64,000 nt of DNA from Armatimonadota bacterium (GTDB taxonomy: Bacteria; Armatimonadota; Fimbriimonadia; Fimbriimonadales; Fimbriimonadaceae): contig JAFDWR010000002.1 in NCBI GenBank assembly GCA_018268355.1, positions 248,001 through 312,000 on the forward strand, given 5' to 3'. Shown in pieces: positions 55,792 to 64,000 of this stretch (positions within the stretch are counted from its first letter, which is position 1; every line of letters starts with the position of its first letter). The translations under genes were made by a program, and so were the position numbers. The notes under the pieces were generated by a model. The model saw only the letters and a program-made list of their open reading frames with translations, was not told the origin of the DNA and did not search any database.

Positions 55792-56433
55792 TCAGAACCC
55801 CTTTCGGTCGGGTGGGAAGGGCAGTTGATTGGCCGGAGCGTTACTGGTGGGAGCCGGGCTTGAACTCGCCCCCAGGTCTAGGTTGAGGCCATCAAATTCG
55901 TCGGGGAGCTTCACCGGATAGGTGTTCGTAGCCGTGCCGAGCTTATCCTGTCGCTCAAATTGCACTTGGACCGTTTTGCCCTCAAGCCTCATGGATTGAA
56001 ACAGATAGTTGCTCGGTCGGCTCTGCAACTTCATGTACTTGAGCTCAGCATTTCCAAAGTCACGGTTGTAGATCATCATCACGAACTGTCCGCTCTCTTT
56101 GTCGATATCCTTGACTCCAAAGGTAAACGCGTGACCGGCGAACGGAAGGGGAAAGGATCCATCCATCCAAGCTTCCAAGCTTTCACCGCTCTCCCCACTG
56201 GCAAGCACGAACGGGAAGCTTCGAGGAACGAAGAGCTTCGGGCCAACCTTAACGGCCGTTATTCGTGGATCACCAAAGTCCGTGATCCATTCCGAGGAAG
56301 CGTTGTTCGCCACTTCCGACCACTTCTTGTCCGAGACCTGCTCGGTCGCGTCCCTGCTGTCGCAGCCAGCAGCATAGCCCAAGCAGAGCAGGGTAAGGAG
56401 TACGGCACCACCGAGGAAGGTCGGCTTGGTCAT
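55792..56433 (-). CDS. orphan lipoprotein, tandem paralog
   Basis: 213 residues from the ATG at 56433. Signal peptide with lipobox YAAGC (Cys24). Paralog of the upstream gene: both share AVLLTLLC, SEWI(T/S)DFGDPR and the VKLPDEFDGLNLD/VNLPEEMQVLKAD block. No known family. A Pro/Ala-rich C-terminus follows. Confidence 0.75.
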   Translation of the reverse strand: MTKPTFLGGAVLLTLLCLGYAAGCDSRDATEQVSDKKWSEVANNASSEWITDFGDPRITAVKVGPKLFVPRSFPFVLASGESGESLEAWMDGSFPLPFAGHAFTFGVKDIDKESGQFVMMIYNRDFGNAELKYMKLQSRPSNYLFQSMRLEGKTVQVQFERQDKLGTATNTYPVKLPDEFDGLNLDLGASSSPAPTSNAPANQLPFPPDRKGF

Positions 56434-56536
56434 AGAACCAGAATAACCGAACTCAGGCGAAAGGGTGCGTTGGTCCTTTGAGGACCTCAAAGCTGAATGT
56501 CGAAGTGAGGCTTCTCAGAACCTAGTGATCGCACCT

Positions 56537-57148
56537 CTAGTCCCCAAAAGGCCAGGCAATGGAGCGGAGTTTGCTGGTAGGCGAAGGTCCCATGATCAGC
56601 GGGGATTTGATCGGGTCAAAGTCTGCTTTCAAGACCTGCATTTCTTCGGGGAGGTTCACGGGAAGAACTATCATCTCTCTTCCTTTGGATCCTAGGTCGC
56701 GGTAGGAGCATAACTGGAGAGTCTTTCCATAAAGCGTGATGGAGGTGAGCTCGAGCCCACTGAAACGGTGTTGTAAACATGCGTGCCGCAAGTACGCTCT
56801 TCCAAGAACTCGCTCGTAAATCAGGATTGCGAATTCCTCCGTGCCAGGATCGGTTTCCTTGGTGCAAAAGAAGTAGGAGCGCCCCTCGAAGCTCATCGTG
56901 GTCACAAAGTCCATCGTGGTGTAAATGTCCTGAGCTCGACTTGCGTCTTTGTCAAAAACCAAGATCTCGCGGGCTAGGGTCAGCCTCGGCCCGATTTGGA
57001 CACTGTTGAACCGGGGATCGCCAAAGTCAGAAATCCATTCACTGGTTCCGGGATACCGAGTGTGTGAGCCCCGCCCGCAGCCAGCTGCCGCACCCATGCA
57101 GAGCAGGGTGAGAAGTACGGCGGAACCAGCGACGGGCAACTTGGCCAT
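56537..57148 (-). CDS. orphan lipoprotein, tandem paralog
   Basis: 203 residues. Lipobox AAAGC (Cys24) after a clean signal peptide. The mature part is beta-rich, with IGPRLTLAREILVFDKD and TSITLYGKTLQLCSYR. It is the upstream member of the pair. G+C is somewhat low. Confidence 0.75.
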   Translation of the reverse strand: MAKLPVAGSAVLLTLLCMGAAAGCGRGSHTRYPGTSEWISDFGDPRFNSVQIGPRLTLAREILVFDKDASRAQDIYTTMDFVTTMSFEGRSYFFCTKETDPGTEEFAILIYERVLGRAYLRHACLQHRFSGLELTSITLYGKTLQLCSYRDLGSKGREMIVLPVNLPEEMQVLKADFDPIKSPLIMGPSPTSKLRSIAWPFGD

Positions 57149-57291
57149 AGCACTAGAATAACTCAGGTCGGGAAAGGAGAGCCTTGGTCCCCTTGCGAAA
57201 ACTCAACTCCTCGGCCCCCGGGGTGATAGAGTAGAGGCGGAAGACGGCATTGAACAGAGAATTGAAGAAGAAGCTGCTGAGGAAGCGGAAG

Positions 57292-57837
57292 ATGAACAGG
57301 ACACACTTCCAGCGGACCATGGATTTCTTCTTTCACGAAGGGATCCGTGAATACTGTAATCGAGAGCCCGTCAACCCGAGGGAGAGGGCGATAACGGCGG
57401 CCCTTGGCGCGACCTTGGTCCGGCTCGTGATTGAGGAGCAGAACTACGCCGATCCAACCGAGGCCACCGCTTTTCATTCAGGATGTATCTACTTGTGCGC
57501 GGGTCGATGTGAGGGCCAAGTTGAGTTCATTTGGAGTCAGGTTCGCCCGGAAGGCAACATGCCCGCGCGTGAAAGGGTCCAACTCGCACAGACCTTGGTT
57601 TTCAACGCCGAAGAGTCTCTTGCCGCGCTCAAGTTCATCATGCCCGTCGAAGTTCCAAGCGATCTCGCCGAGGCGAGGGACCGCGACATCATCAATGCCT
57701 TAACCCCCGGGAGCGGATTCCCCATCAGTGACGACGATCGACATGAGCTGGTCGAGCACTTGAACAAGGTGGGCTACACCCCAACGCCACAGGTTGAGGA
57801 AGCGCTGAAAATCGCCCTTTCCGCTTGGAACGGATGA
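57292..57837 (+). CDS. orphan soluble protein
   Basis: 181 residues from the ATG at 57292, which follows GAGGAAGCGGAAG; a TTG at 57250 could add 14 basic residues. Helical, with a pair of cysteines in SGCIYLCAGRCEG. No family recognised. It is convergent with purF (nine bases between stops). Confidence 0.55.
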   Translation: MNRTHFQRTMDFFFHEGIREYCNREPVNPRERAITAALGATLVRLVIEEQNYADPTEATAFHSGCIYLCAGRCEGQVEFIWSQVRPEGNMPARERVQLAQTLVFNAEESLAALKFIMPVEVPSDLAEARDRDIINALTPGSGFPISDDDRHELVEHLNKVGYTPTPQVEEALKIALSAWNG

Positions 57838-57846
57838 GGAGCGCGC

Positions 57847-59268
57847 CTACGAGACCGCCATCTGGCCGACGTCCGTCGAGCCCGTCTTCGCCGACTCGGG
57901 GACGCTGATCGGGTACTCGCCATTAAAGCAAGCAAGGCAGAACCCCGCGTCCGCCGCGCCGACCGAAGCGACCGCACCCGGGATCGAGAGGAACCCAAGC
58001 GAGGTCGCGCCGACGTGCGCGCTCAGCTCCTCAATCGAGAGGTGGGCCGAGATCAGCTCGCCCTTGCTCGCCATGTCGATGCCATAGAAGCAGGGGTGCT
58101 TGATCGGGGGAGCGGTGATCCGGACGTGGACTTCGCGCGCGCCCGATTCAAAGAGCAGCTTGACGATCTGGCGGGTGGTGGTGCCGCGGACAATCGAGTC
58201 GTCGACGAGGACCACGCGCTTCCCTTCCAGGTGTTCGCGCAAGGGGGTGAGCTTCATCCGCACGCCCATCTCGCGCATGCGGGGGTCGGGGGCGATGAAG
58301 GTGCGGTGGATGTAGCGGCTCTTCATCATCCCTTCGCGATAAGGGATGCCGCTCTCCTTGCTATAGCCGAGCGCAGCGGGGACACCGCTGTCGGGAACGG
58401 GGATGACAACGTCAGCCTCGACCGGATGCTCGCGCGAAAGGGCCGCGCCCATGCGCTCGCGGACCGAATAAAGCAGTTCGCCGTGCATGTGGCTATCGGG
58501 GCGCGCAAAGTAGATGAACTCGAACATGCACATGTGCGAGGTGCCTTGCGCACCACAAGCGATCCGGAGGCCCTTGTCGTCGACAATCGCCATCTCGCCC
58601 GCCGCAAGCTCTTGGAGGGTGGTCGCGCCGATGGGGCCGAAAGCACAGGTCTCGCTCGCCATGACGTACCCGTTGCCGACCTTGCCCACGACGAGGGGTC
58701 GAATCCCGGCGGGGTCGCGAAAGCCGATGAGCAGGTTCGGCATGAGGACGGTGCAGGAATAGGCACCCTTGACTCGGCGCATGACCTCGGCGACTGCGTG
58801 TTCGGGGCCCTTGCCGATGTTGCGGACGAGGATGCGGGCAAGGACTTCGCTGTCGGACGTGGAGTCAAAGACTTCGCCTTCGGCTTCGAGTTCGGCGCGG
58901 AGCTCGTCGGCATTGATGAGGTTGCCGTTATGGGCGACGGCGATCTCGCCGACCAGGCTCTGACAAAAGATCGGTTGCGCGTTGCGGAGGACGCTCGCGC
59001 CGGTGGTGGAATAGCGCGTGTGGCCAATCGCCATCTCGCCCGGGAGCTCGGTGAGGGTGGATTCGTTGAAGACCTGGCTGACCAGGCCCATGTCCTTGTG
59101 CATTCGGACCACGGTGCCATCCGAAACCGCGATGCCGGCGGATTCTTGACCGCGGTGTTGGAGGGCAAAAAGGCCAAAGAAAGCGGTTCTCGCGGCCTCG
59201 ACTCCCGGAGTGTGAAGTCCGATGACGCCGCATTCTTCCTTCGGACTCTCGCCCTTCAACCAATCCAT
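57847..59268 (-). CDS. purF: amidophosphoribosyltransferase, 4Fe-4S type
   Basis: First step of purine synthesis: PRPP plus glutamine to phosphoribosylamine. 473 residues from the ATG at 59268, where a 12-residue propeptide precedes the catalytic Cys13 (MDWLKGESPKEECGVIG). The glutaminase half has GHTRYSTTGAS and AHNGNL. The PRPP site is VVLVDDSIVRGTTTRQIV. Cysteines in SHMCMFEF, HPCFYG and FCLACFNGEYP match the Bacillus-type iron-sulfur enzyme. A TATTCT hexamer sits five bases upstream of the ATG. Longer frames upstream overlap the divergent gene and are excluded. Confidence 0.95.
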   Translation of the reverse strand: MDWLKGESPKEECGVIGLHTPGVEAARTAFFGLFALQHRGQESAGIAVSDGTVVRMHKDMGLVSQVFNESTLTELPGEMAIGHTRYSTTGASVLRNAQPIFCQSLVGEIAVAHNGNLINADELRAELEAEGEVFDSTSDSEVLARILVRNIGKGPEHAVAEVMRRVKGAYSCTVLMPNLLIGFRDPAGIRPLVVGKVGNGYVMASETCAFGPIGATTLQELAAGEMAIVDDKGLRIACGAQGTSHMCMFEFIYFARPDSHMHGELLYSVRERMGAALSREHPVEADVVIPVPDSGVPAALGYSKESGIPYREGMMKSRYIHRTFIAPDPRMREMGVRMKLTPLREHLEGKRVVLVDDSIVRGTTTRQIVKLLFESGAREVHVRITAPPIKHPCFYGIDMASKGELISAHLSIEELSAHVGATSLGFLSIPGAVASVGAADAGFCLACFNGEYPISVPESAKTGSTDVGQMAVS

Positions 59269-59273
59269 AGCAC

Positions 59274-59279
59274 AGAATA
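59274..59279 (-). promoter_or_regulatory. predicted purF -10 (leaderless type)
   Basis: TATTCT on the minus strand, five bases before the purF ATG. The whole space to the divergent gene is 17 bases, so both genes must start transcription in or next to it, or from within each other. Confidence 0.45.
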
Positions 59280-59285
59280 CCGCTG

Positions 59286-60383
59286 ATGACGCGACATCTC
59301 GCCGTAGTTCCAGACTTGTTCTCGGAATCCAGTTTTCCCTTGTGGTCGGAGGCCAAAGTGCCCCATCTGGATGCGATGGCAAGTCGAGGCGAGGTGTTCC
59401 GACTTTCGGCAATCGATCCGGCAGGGAGTCTCGAAGCGGGACTGCTCGGATTGCCGCCCGGTGAGGGCGAAATGGCACTGGGTCCGCTCGTCGCGCTCGC
59501 GATGGAGCTCGACTTTCCGCCGCGTTCCACGCCGTTTGCGGTTGCCGCGCTAACGCTGGCGGAAGGGCTCTTGGGGTCGCCGACGGGGCGGCTAGGGCCC
59601 GAGATGCTCGCCGAAGTGGGCCGGGTGATGGAACGGCTGAGCAGCAAGAGCCTTTGGCCGTTTTGGAAGGGCGAAGATGGCTGCCTGGTTTGGACGTCGT
59701 GGGGCGACTCGCTCGACTTCCCGCCCGAAAAGGCGGTCGGCCAGCCGTACCGTGACGTTTGGCCGCAGGGCGACCCCGACCGTCCGCTCCAACAGTTCAT
59801 CGAGGACTCGCATGAGCTTTTGAGATCGAGCGAGGTCGTCAAGCGGCTGATGGAGGCGGAGCGGCCCTATGCCGACGTTCTCTGGCCGCATGGCGGGGGT
59901 CGGATGCGGTCGGTGCCGAGCCTCGCGCTGGCGCGGGGGGAAGTCCTGACCGTGGCAGGCGGCGACGTGAAGCTCGAGGGGCTGACCCGGCGGGTGGGCT
60001 ACCGATTTTTGGGTCGGTCGGTCGAGGGGCGGGAGATGCAAACGCCTTTTGCGGATCGGGGGAAGGCGACGATTGGGGTTTATCCCGAGTTTTCGCGGCT
60101 GATCGTGCACGGATTGCTCGACGAGGCGGCCTGGTGGCTGCGCGAGTTTGACGCCCGGGTGGTCGGCGCGTTTGAGCCCGAGACCCGGCCGTCGCGGTTT
60201 GTGCTCGTCTGTCCTTCTGCGACGTCAATGGGGCTCACGTTGCGGTGGGATTCTGAGCAAATCGACCCCACCCAGCGGCCGTTGCGACCCGACGTTTTGG
60301 AAGAGACGAAGGTCCCCGTGCGGCCCTTCGCGGGAGTCTGCGCGGACGCCCTCCTGCCGCTGGTGGAAGAGGAAATTGCGTAA
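59286..60383 (+). CDS. degenerate phosphoglycerate-mutase-like (ApgM/alkaline-phosphatase superfamily) protein
   Basis: 365 residues. The N-terminus HLAVVPDLFSESSFPLWSEA and VPHLDAMASRGEVFRL follows the opening of cofactor-independent phosphoglycerate mutases of the archaeal type, as does SLEAGLLGLPPGEGEMALG. LWPHGGGRMRSVPSL corresponds to the LW(G)xG block of ApgM. Several metal-ligand motifs expected in ApgM are not apparent (no DGxGD opening). It may be inactive as a mutase or have a new role. Assignment is by pattern only. Starts only 17 bases from purF. Confidence 0.5.
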   Translation: MTRHLAVVPDLFSESSFPLWSEAKVPHLDAMASRGEVFRLSAIDPAGSLEAGLLGLPPGEGEMALGPLVALAMELDFPPRSTPFAVAALTLAEGLLGSPTGRLGPEMLAEVGRVMERLSSKSLWPFWKGEDGCLVWTSWGDSLDFPPEKAVGQPYRDVWPQGDPDRPLQQFIEDSHELLRSSEVVKRLMEAERPYADVLWPHGGGRMRSVPSLALARGEVLTVAGGDVKLEGLTRRVGYRFLGRSVEGREMQTPFADRGKATIGVYPEFSRLIVHGLLDEAAWWLREFDARVVGAFEPETRPSRFVLVCPSATSMGLTLRWDSEQIDPTQRPLRPDVLEETKVPVRPFAGVCADALLPLVEEEIA

Positions 60384-60430
60384 CGGTTGAACCCCTGGGG
60401 CGGTCTGAAGCACGAATCAAGGGGGTTTAC

Positions 60431-62719
60431 ATGATTCTTATTGCATCGACGCTTTTCCTTGCCCAAGCGGGCAAACCCATCATCAACCCGGGCGAACTCC
60501 GGGTCACCGATACGACCAGCAAGACGCCGGTGGTTTGCGCGCTGAAGCGCACCGACGTGAACGCGACGATCTCGGGCTCCGGCGCCGAGGTGGTCCTCGT
60601 CCAGACCTTTGTCAATCCGCTCGACCGGCCGATTGAGGCGGTTTACACGTTCCCGATGCCGGGCGATGCCGCCGTCCACCGCATGCGGATCCAAGTCGGC
60701 GACCGCATCACCGAGGGCCTCGTTCGCAAGCGCGAAGAAGCCCGCCAGCTTTATAACGCGGCCATCCAAAGCGGCCAGACCGCCGCCCTCCTCGACCAGG
60801 AGCGGCCAAACATCTTCACCCAGACCGTCGGCAACATCGCGCCGAAGGCGACGGTGAAGGTTGAGATCCGCTACGTGCAGAGCGTGAAGTACGACCGCGG
60901 CGAGTTTGAATTCCGATTCCCGATGACGGTGGGTCCGCGATTCCTCGGCAATGCGCCCGATCCGGGCAAGATTGACCCGCCGCGGATGCGAACCGGCGCG
61001 AACATCAGCGTGAACGTGCGGCTCAATGCCGGTGCGCCGATCCTCGGGATGGAGTCGCCCGTCCACCAGGTCAAGATTCAGCAAGCCGACGGCGGTTGGC
61101 GAACGGTGAGCCTTGCCAGTCAAGACGAGATTCCGAACCGCGACTTCGTGCTGCGCTACAAGGTGGGCGACGGTTCGATCCAGCCGACCTTCAACACCCA
61201 CGTCGACGCGACCCGTGGCGGCTATTTCCGAGTCAGCCTTGTCCCGCCGACCCAGCCGAAGTTGACCCAGATTTCGGCGCGTGAGTTTGTCTTCGTGATC
61301 GATCAAAGCGGCAGCCAAGGGGGCGCGCCGATCGAAAAATCGAAGGCACTCACGCTGAAGATGCTGAAGACCCTTCGGCCCGGCGACAGCTTCAACGTGA
61401 TGGGATTCGCGAACGAGTCGGTGCTGCTTTGGAAGGCGCCGCGGCCCGCCACGGCGGAGAACATCGCCGAGGCAGAAAAGTGGATCGCGCCGATCCAGGC
61501 GAACGGCGGAACCCAGCTCTTCCAAGCGGTGAAGACCGCCTATGAGCAGCCGCACGACCCGGCGAAGTTGAAGATCATCGTCTTCAACACCGACGGCTTT
61601 GTCGGCGACGAACCGAACATCATTGCGCTCGTCCGCAAGAAGTCGGCAGAGGCTCGGCTCTTTACGTTCGGCATCGGCGGCGGATGCAACGACGCGCTGA
61701 TTCACTCGATGAGCCTTGAGGGCCGGGGCGACGACGTGATCGTCAACCTCAACGCGAACCTCGATGAGCAGGTGAGCAAGTTTGCCGACCGGATGACGAC
61801 GCCGGTGCTCACCGACATCAACGTGAAGGTCGACGGCGTCACCGCCACCGAACTCACGCCGAGCGCGATTCCTGATGTGTTTTCGGGCCAGCCGATCACG
61901 GTGACGGGTCGCTATTCGGGTTCGGGCCCGGGCAAGGTGACGATCAGTGGCCGCGTCAACGGTCAGCCTTGGAGCCGCGAGCTCGACGTGAACTTCCCCT
62001 CCCAGGCCGAGCAGCCGTCGGTGATGGCGCTTTGGGCCCGCGAGCGGGTGGAAAACCTGATGGTGAAACGCTATGAGCGCGACCTCGAGCAGCAGGACAA
62101 TAAGGCGGTTATCGCAGACATCACCGACCTTGGCCTCGACTACGGAATCGTGACCGAGTACACCTCGTTCGTGGCGATCGACACCCGCGTGGTGAAGCTG
62201 AACGGCAAGACGATCACGGTGCGGGTTCCGGTTGAGATGACGGACGGCGTGACGTTCGGCGAAGAAAAGCTGCAGCGAGGAGGCCAGCCCAAGAGTAAGG
62301 TGCGTACAACCACAGCAAACAGGGCCACAACGACTGCTGGATTTGGTGGTGGCATGGGAGGAGGCTCAATGGGCGGCATGGTAGCCCCCGGAAAGCCGAT
62401 GCCGGCAACGATGCAAGATGCGGGCCCAAACAGCGGACTACGAGCTCCCATCGGCCCCGCATCCGAGTCGTCGAAGGAAGCCAGCATCATCGACGCCAAG
62501 CTCGGCAAGGCGTTCGCCAAAGCGAAGGGTCCGGTGGATGTCGAGATTCGGCTCGTGGCGATCGACAGCAAGCTGAAGGCAAAGCTCGAGGCGCTCGGAC
62601 TGAAGATCGCCCTCTTCGACAAGACGCTGATGATGGTCATTGGCACCGTCGACGCGAGCAAGCTGCGAGCAATTGCCGCGCTGAACGGCGTCGAAAAGAT
62701 CATCCCCTTCAAGGGCTGA
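60431..62719 (+). CDS. secreted VIT and vWA domain protein
   Basis: 762 residues. Signal peptide MILIASTLFLAQA. A VIT domain (about residues 30-150) contains VVLVQTFVNPLDRPIEAVYT and FPMPGDAAVHRM. A vWA domain (about residues 285-455) has the metal motif VIDQSGSQGG and IVFNTDGFVGDEPN. A Gly/Met/Ala-rich linker at about 640-670 (GFGGGMGGGSMGGMVAPGKP) separates a C-terminal helical domain. The inter-alpha-trypsin-like pairing suggests an extracellular adhesion or assembly role. AAGGGGG precedes the ATG. Confidence 0.88.
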   Translation: MILIASTLFLAQAGKPIINPGELRVTDTTSKTPVVCALKRTDVNATISGSGAEVVLVQTFVNPLDRPIEAVYTFPMPGDAAVHRMRIQVGDRITEGLVRKREEARQLYNAAIQSGQTAALLDQERPNIFTQTVGNIAPKATVKVEIRYVQSVKYDRGEFEFRFPMTVGPRFLGNAPDPGKIDPPRMRTGANISVNVRLNAGAPILGMESPVHQVKIQQADGGWRTVSLASQDEIPNRDFVLRYKVGDGSIQPTFNTHVDATRGGYFRVSLVPPTQPKLTQISAREFVFVIDQSGSQGGAPIEKSKALTLKMLKTLRPGDSFNVMGFANESVLLWKAPRPATAENIAEAEKWIAPIQANGGTQLFQAVKTAYEQPHDPAKLKIIVFNTDGFVGDEPNIIALVRKKSAEARLFTFGIGGGCNDALIHSMSLEGRGDDVIVNLNANLDEQVSKFADRMTTPVLTDINVKVDGVTATELTPSAIPDVFSGQPITVTGRYSGSGPGKVTISGRVNGQPWSRELDVNFPSQAEQPSVMALWARERVENLMVKRYERDLEQQDNKAVIADITDLGLDYGIVTEYTSFVAIDTRVVKLNGKTITVRVPVEMTDGVTFGEEKLQRGGQPKSKVRTTTANRATTTAGFGGGMGGGSMGGMVAPGKPMPATMQDAGPNSGLRAPIGPASESSKEASIIDAKLGKAFAKAKGPVDVEIRLVAIDSKLKAKLEALGLKIALFDKTLMMVIGTVDASKLRAIAALNGVEKIIPFKG

Positions 62720-62730
62720 TCTGAACCTTA

Positions 62731-62762
62731 TGCCCCGAACGGAAGCCTTTCCGTTCGGGGCA
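62731..62762. terminator. 14-bp hairpin after VIT/vWA gene
   Basis: TGCCCCGAACGGAA and TTCCGTTCGGGGCA form a perfect 14-base stem around GCCT. It is only 11 bases after the stop and ends 10 bases before the next start. No T tract. Confidence 0.7.
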
Positions 62763-62766
62763 TAAT
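62761..62766 (+). promoter_or_regulatory. predicted -10 of the dppD-like gene (leaderless type)
   Basis: CATAAT six bases before the ATG at 62773. It shares its first two bases with the terminator hairpin. No Shine-Dalgarno lies between. Confidence 0.4.
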
Positions 62767-62772
62767 TCGCGT

Positions 62773-63762
62773 ATGGCCACCCTCGAAGTCCGCGATCTCC
62801 ACCTGAGCATTGGTGGCGTGCCGATTTTGCGTGGGGTGAGCTTTGACCTTGAGCCGGGCCAAACGCTGGGCATTGTCGGTGAATCCGGCTGCGGTAAGTC
62901 GATGACCGCGTTTAGCGTCATGGGGATGCTGCCGAACAAGGGCAAGATCACGCAAGGGTCCATCAAGCTCGAAGGGCGCGAGCTGGTCGGCCTTTCCGAC
63001 AAGCAATATAGTCAAGTGCGTGGCCGAGAAGTTGCACTTATCATGCAAGACCCGTTCACGTCGCTCAACCCGATGATGCGGGTGGGTGCCCAAATTGTTG
63101 AGTCGCTGAAGCTTCATCGCGGACTTTCGGGCCAGGAGGCATGGAAAGAGGCGGTGAAGCTGCTCGACCATGTCGGGATCCCGGCTCCGGAGAGCTCGGC
63201 GCGGAAGTTCCCCCACCAGATGTCGGGCGGTCAGAGGCAGCGCGTGGTCATCGCGATGGCGTTTAGCTCGCGGCCCAAGGTGCTCATCGCCGACGAGCCT
63301 ACAACCGCGCTCGACGTGACCCTCCAAGCCCAAATCCTGCGGCTGCTGAAGCAACTCCAGGAAGAGCACGGCTGCGCGGTGATGATGATCTCGCACGACA
63401 TCGGCGCGATCGCCGCCGTGAGCCACCGCGTCGCGGTTTTTTATGCGGGGCGGATTGTGGAAGTGGGTCCCGCCGAAAAGGTGCTGCGCCACGGTGCGAT
63501 GCCCTACACCCGCGCGCTCCTCAACGCGCTTCCCCGCCCCGGGCGGACCGACCTCGAGACGATTTCGGGGCAACCGCCGATGCTGGGCAACCTGCCGAAG
63601 GGCTGCAGCTTTGGCCCCCGATGTCCGTTTAAGACCGAGGCCTGCGACGTCGAGCCCGAGCTGAAGCTCGTCGGACCCGACCGGCTGGCCGCCTGCTGGC
63701 ATGGCGAGAAGGTCGCCGCGCTCGAAGAAGGCGCGCTGATTCGCTCGGCGACGCTCAGCTAG
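62773..63762 (+). CDS. oligopeptide/dipeptide ABC transporter ATP-binding protein
   Basis: 329 residues. Walker A GESGCGKSM, signature MSGGQRQRVVIAMAF, Walker B VLIADEPTTALDV, and switch His MMISHDIGA. The C-terminal Cys-containing segment GCSFGPRCPFKTEACDVEPE identifies the DppD/OppD branch. No permease or binding protein is next to it in the window. The stop overlaps the convergent neighbour's stop (CTAG). Confidence 0.95.
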   Translation: MATLEVRDLHLSIGGVPILRGVSFDLEPGQTLGIVGESGCGKSMTAFSVMGMLPNKGKITQGSIKLEGRELVGLSDKQYSQVRGREVALIMQDPFTSLNPMMRVGAQIVESLKLHRGLSGQEAWKEAVKLLDHVGIPAPESSARKFPHQMSGGQRQRVVIAMAFSSRPKVLIADEPTTALDVTLQAQILRLLKQLQEEHGCAVMMISHDIGAIAAVSHRVAVFYAGRIVEVGPAEKVLRHGAMPYTRALLNALPRPGRTDLETISGQPPMLGNLPKGCSFGPRCPFKTEACDVEPELKLVGPDRLAACWHGEKVAALEEGALIRSATLS

Positions 63763-64000
63763 TTCGCTTCGCCGAGTCCAAACCGCTGGTGGGCGACCAA
63801 GACTGCCCGGCGAATCTCGGATTCAGGGATCAGCACGCTCACCGATAGCTCGGAGTCCGAGGTCTGTAGGACGGGGATCTTTTCGTCGGCGAGGACCTGG
63901 AGTAAGTTGGCAAACAAGCCCGGCGAGCCAATCGCGGGGCGGCCGATGAGCGACATCATCGTGCAGCCTTCGGTGAGTTCGGCCTTGATTCGGGTGGGAG
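63759..64000 (-). CDS. aspartate kinase C-terminal ACT domain (partial)
   Basis: The visible 79 residues run to the right edge and continue beyond it. MMSLIGRPAIGSPGLFANLL then LADEKIPVLQTSDSELSVSV and AVLVAHQRFGL match the second ACT unit of aspartate kinases (commits aspartate to lysine, threonine and methionine). The upstream part, AELTEGCTM, is in frame with no start. Another ACT-domain protein is possible. Confidence 0.7.
   Translation of the reverse strand, partial: PTRIKAELTEGCTMMSLIGRPAIGSPGLFANLLQVLADEKIPVLQTSDSELSVSVLIPESEIRRAVLVAHQRFGLGEAN

Noticed and set aside
58015-59286. Plus-strand open frame of 423 codons over purF
   Set aside because: Antisense shadow of purF; no ribosome site or family motif.
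60080-61705. Minus-strand open frame of 541 codons over the VIT/vWA gene
   Set aside because: Antisense shadow; Arg/Asp/Glu/Leu-rich with no fold signature.

Overview
The window is a compact bacterial chromosome segment of high G+C. I would place it tentatively in Armatimonadota, near Fimbriimonadaceae. The grounds are a PEP-CTERM protein, large secreted proteins with Ig-like 'SNPTILTVPATVTIPEGST' repeats, menaquinone synthesis by the futalosine route (mqnA), a 4Fe-4S-type PurF and many exported orphan proteins. This is inference from style; there is no rRNA to confirm it. No gap between genes exceeds about 300 bases. The largest are 4227-4466, 47468-47680 and 24102-24285, and I see no gene in them.

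Layout. 1-4226 (minus): end of a complex I operon in the order nuoG-nuoH-nuoJ-nuoK, with nuoI absent. 4467-9193: a secreted Ig-like protein, two tandem paralogous membrane proteins and a WD40 protein. 9292-16605: a DUF1460 amidase-like protein, a histidine-degradation operon (hutU-hutG-hutI plus an SDR, no hutH), and divergent thrS. 16606-18527: an Fpg/Nei glycosylase bracketed by two identical 63-bp structured repeats, then a polysaccharide deacetylase. 18542-24654: a GT-C membrane protein, VOC protein, exported protein, APH(6)-like kinase, PEP-CTERM serine-protease-like protein, and an A+T-rich island with a possible nuclease.

24845-43407 is almost wholly minus strand. From 43407 to 27042 there are fourteen genes with overlaps or tiny gaps. 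An ABC-2 exporter (two permeases and an ATPase) is joined to a coiled-coil membrane protein, MoxR ATPase, DUF58, a BatA-like vWA protein and a large double-vWA membrane protein. Downstream of these lies a translationally coupled set of small orphan membrane proteins. 43581-46208 holds a divergent sulfatase and a clan CD (C25-like) cysteine-peptidase-like gene, with an inverted repeat between them. 46285-48950 is a less G+C-rich island of four small orphan proteins.

49110-53486: tRNA-Ala(CGC), mqnA whose stop codon lies inside the tRNA, and an rbsBAC-type sugar ABC transporter. 53534-57837: an exported Asp-box protein, a leucine-rich protein, two paralogous lipoproteins and an orphan. 57847-64000: purF, a divergent degenerate phosphoglycerate-mutase-like gene, a VIT/vWA secreted protein, an oligopeptide ABC ATPase (dppD-like) and the C-terminal ACT part of an aspartate kinase.

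Recurring themes: several genes have a -10-like hexamer 5-7 bases before the start codon, suggesting leaderless transcripts; four separate tandem duplications of orphan genes; many ATGA/TGATG/GTGA couplings, including a probable CTGA coupling; and convergent genes sharing their stop bases.
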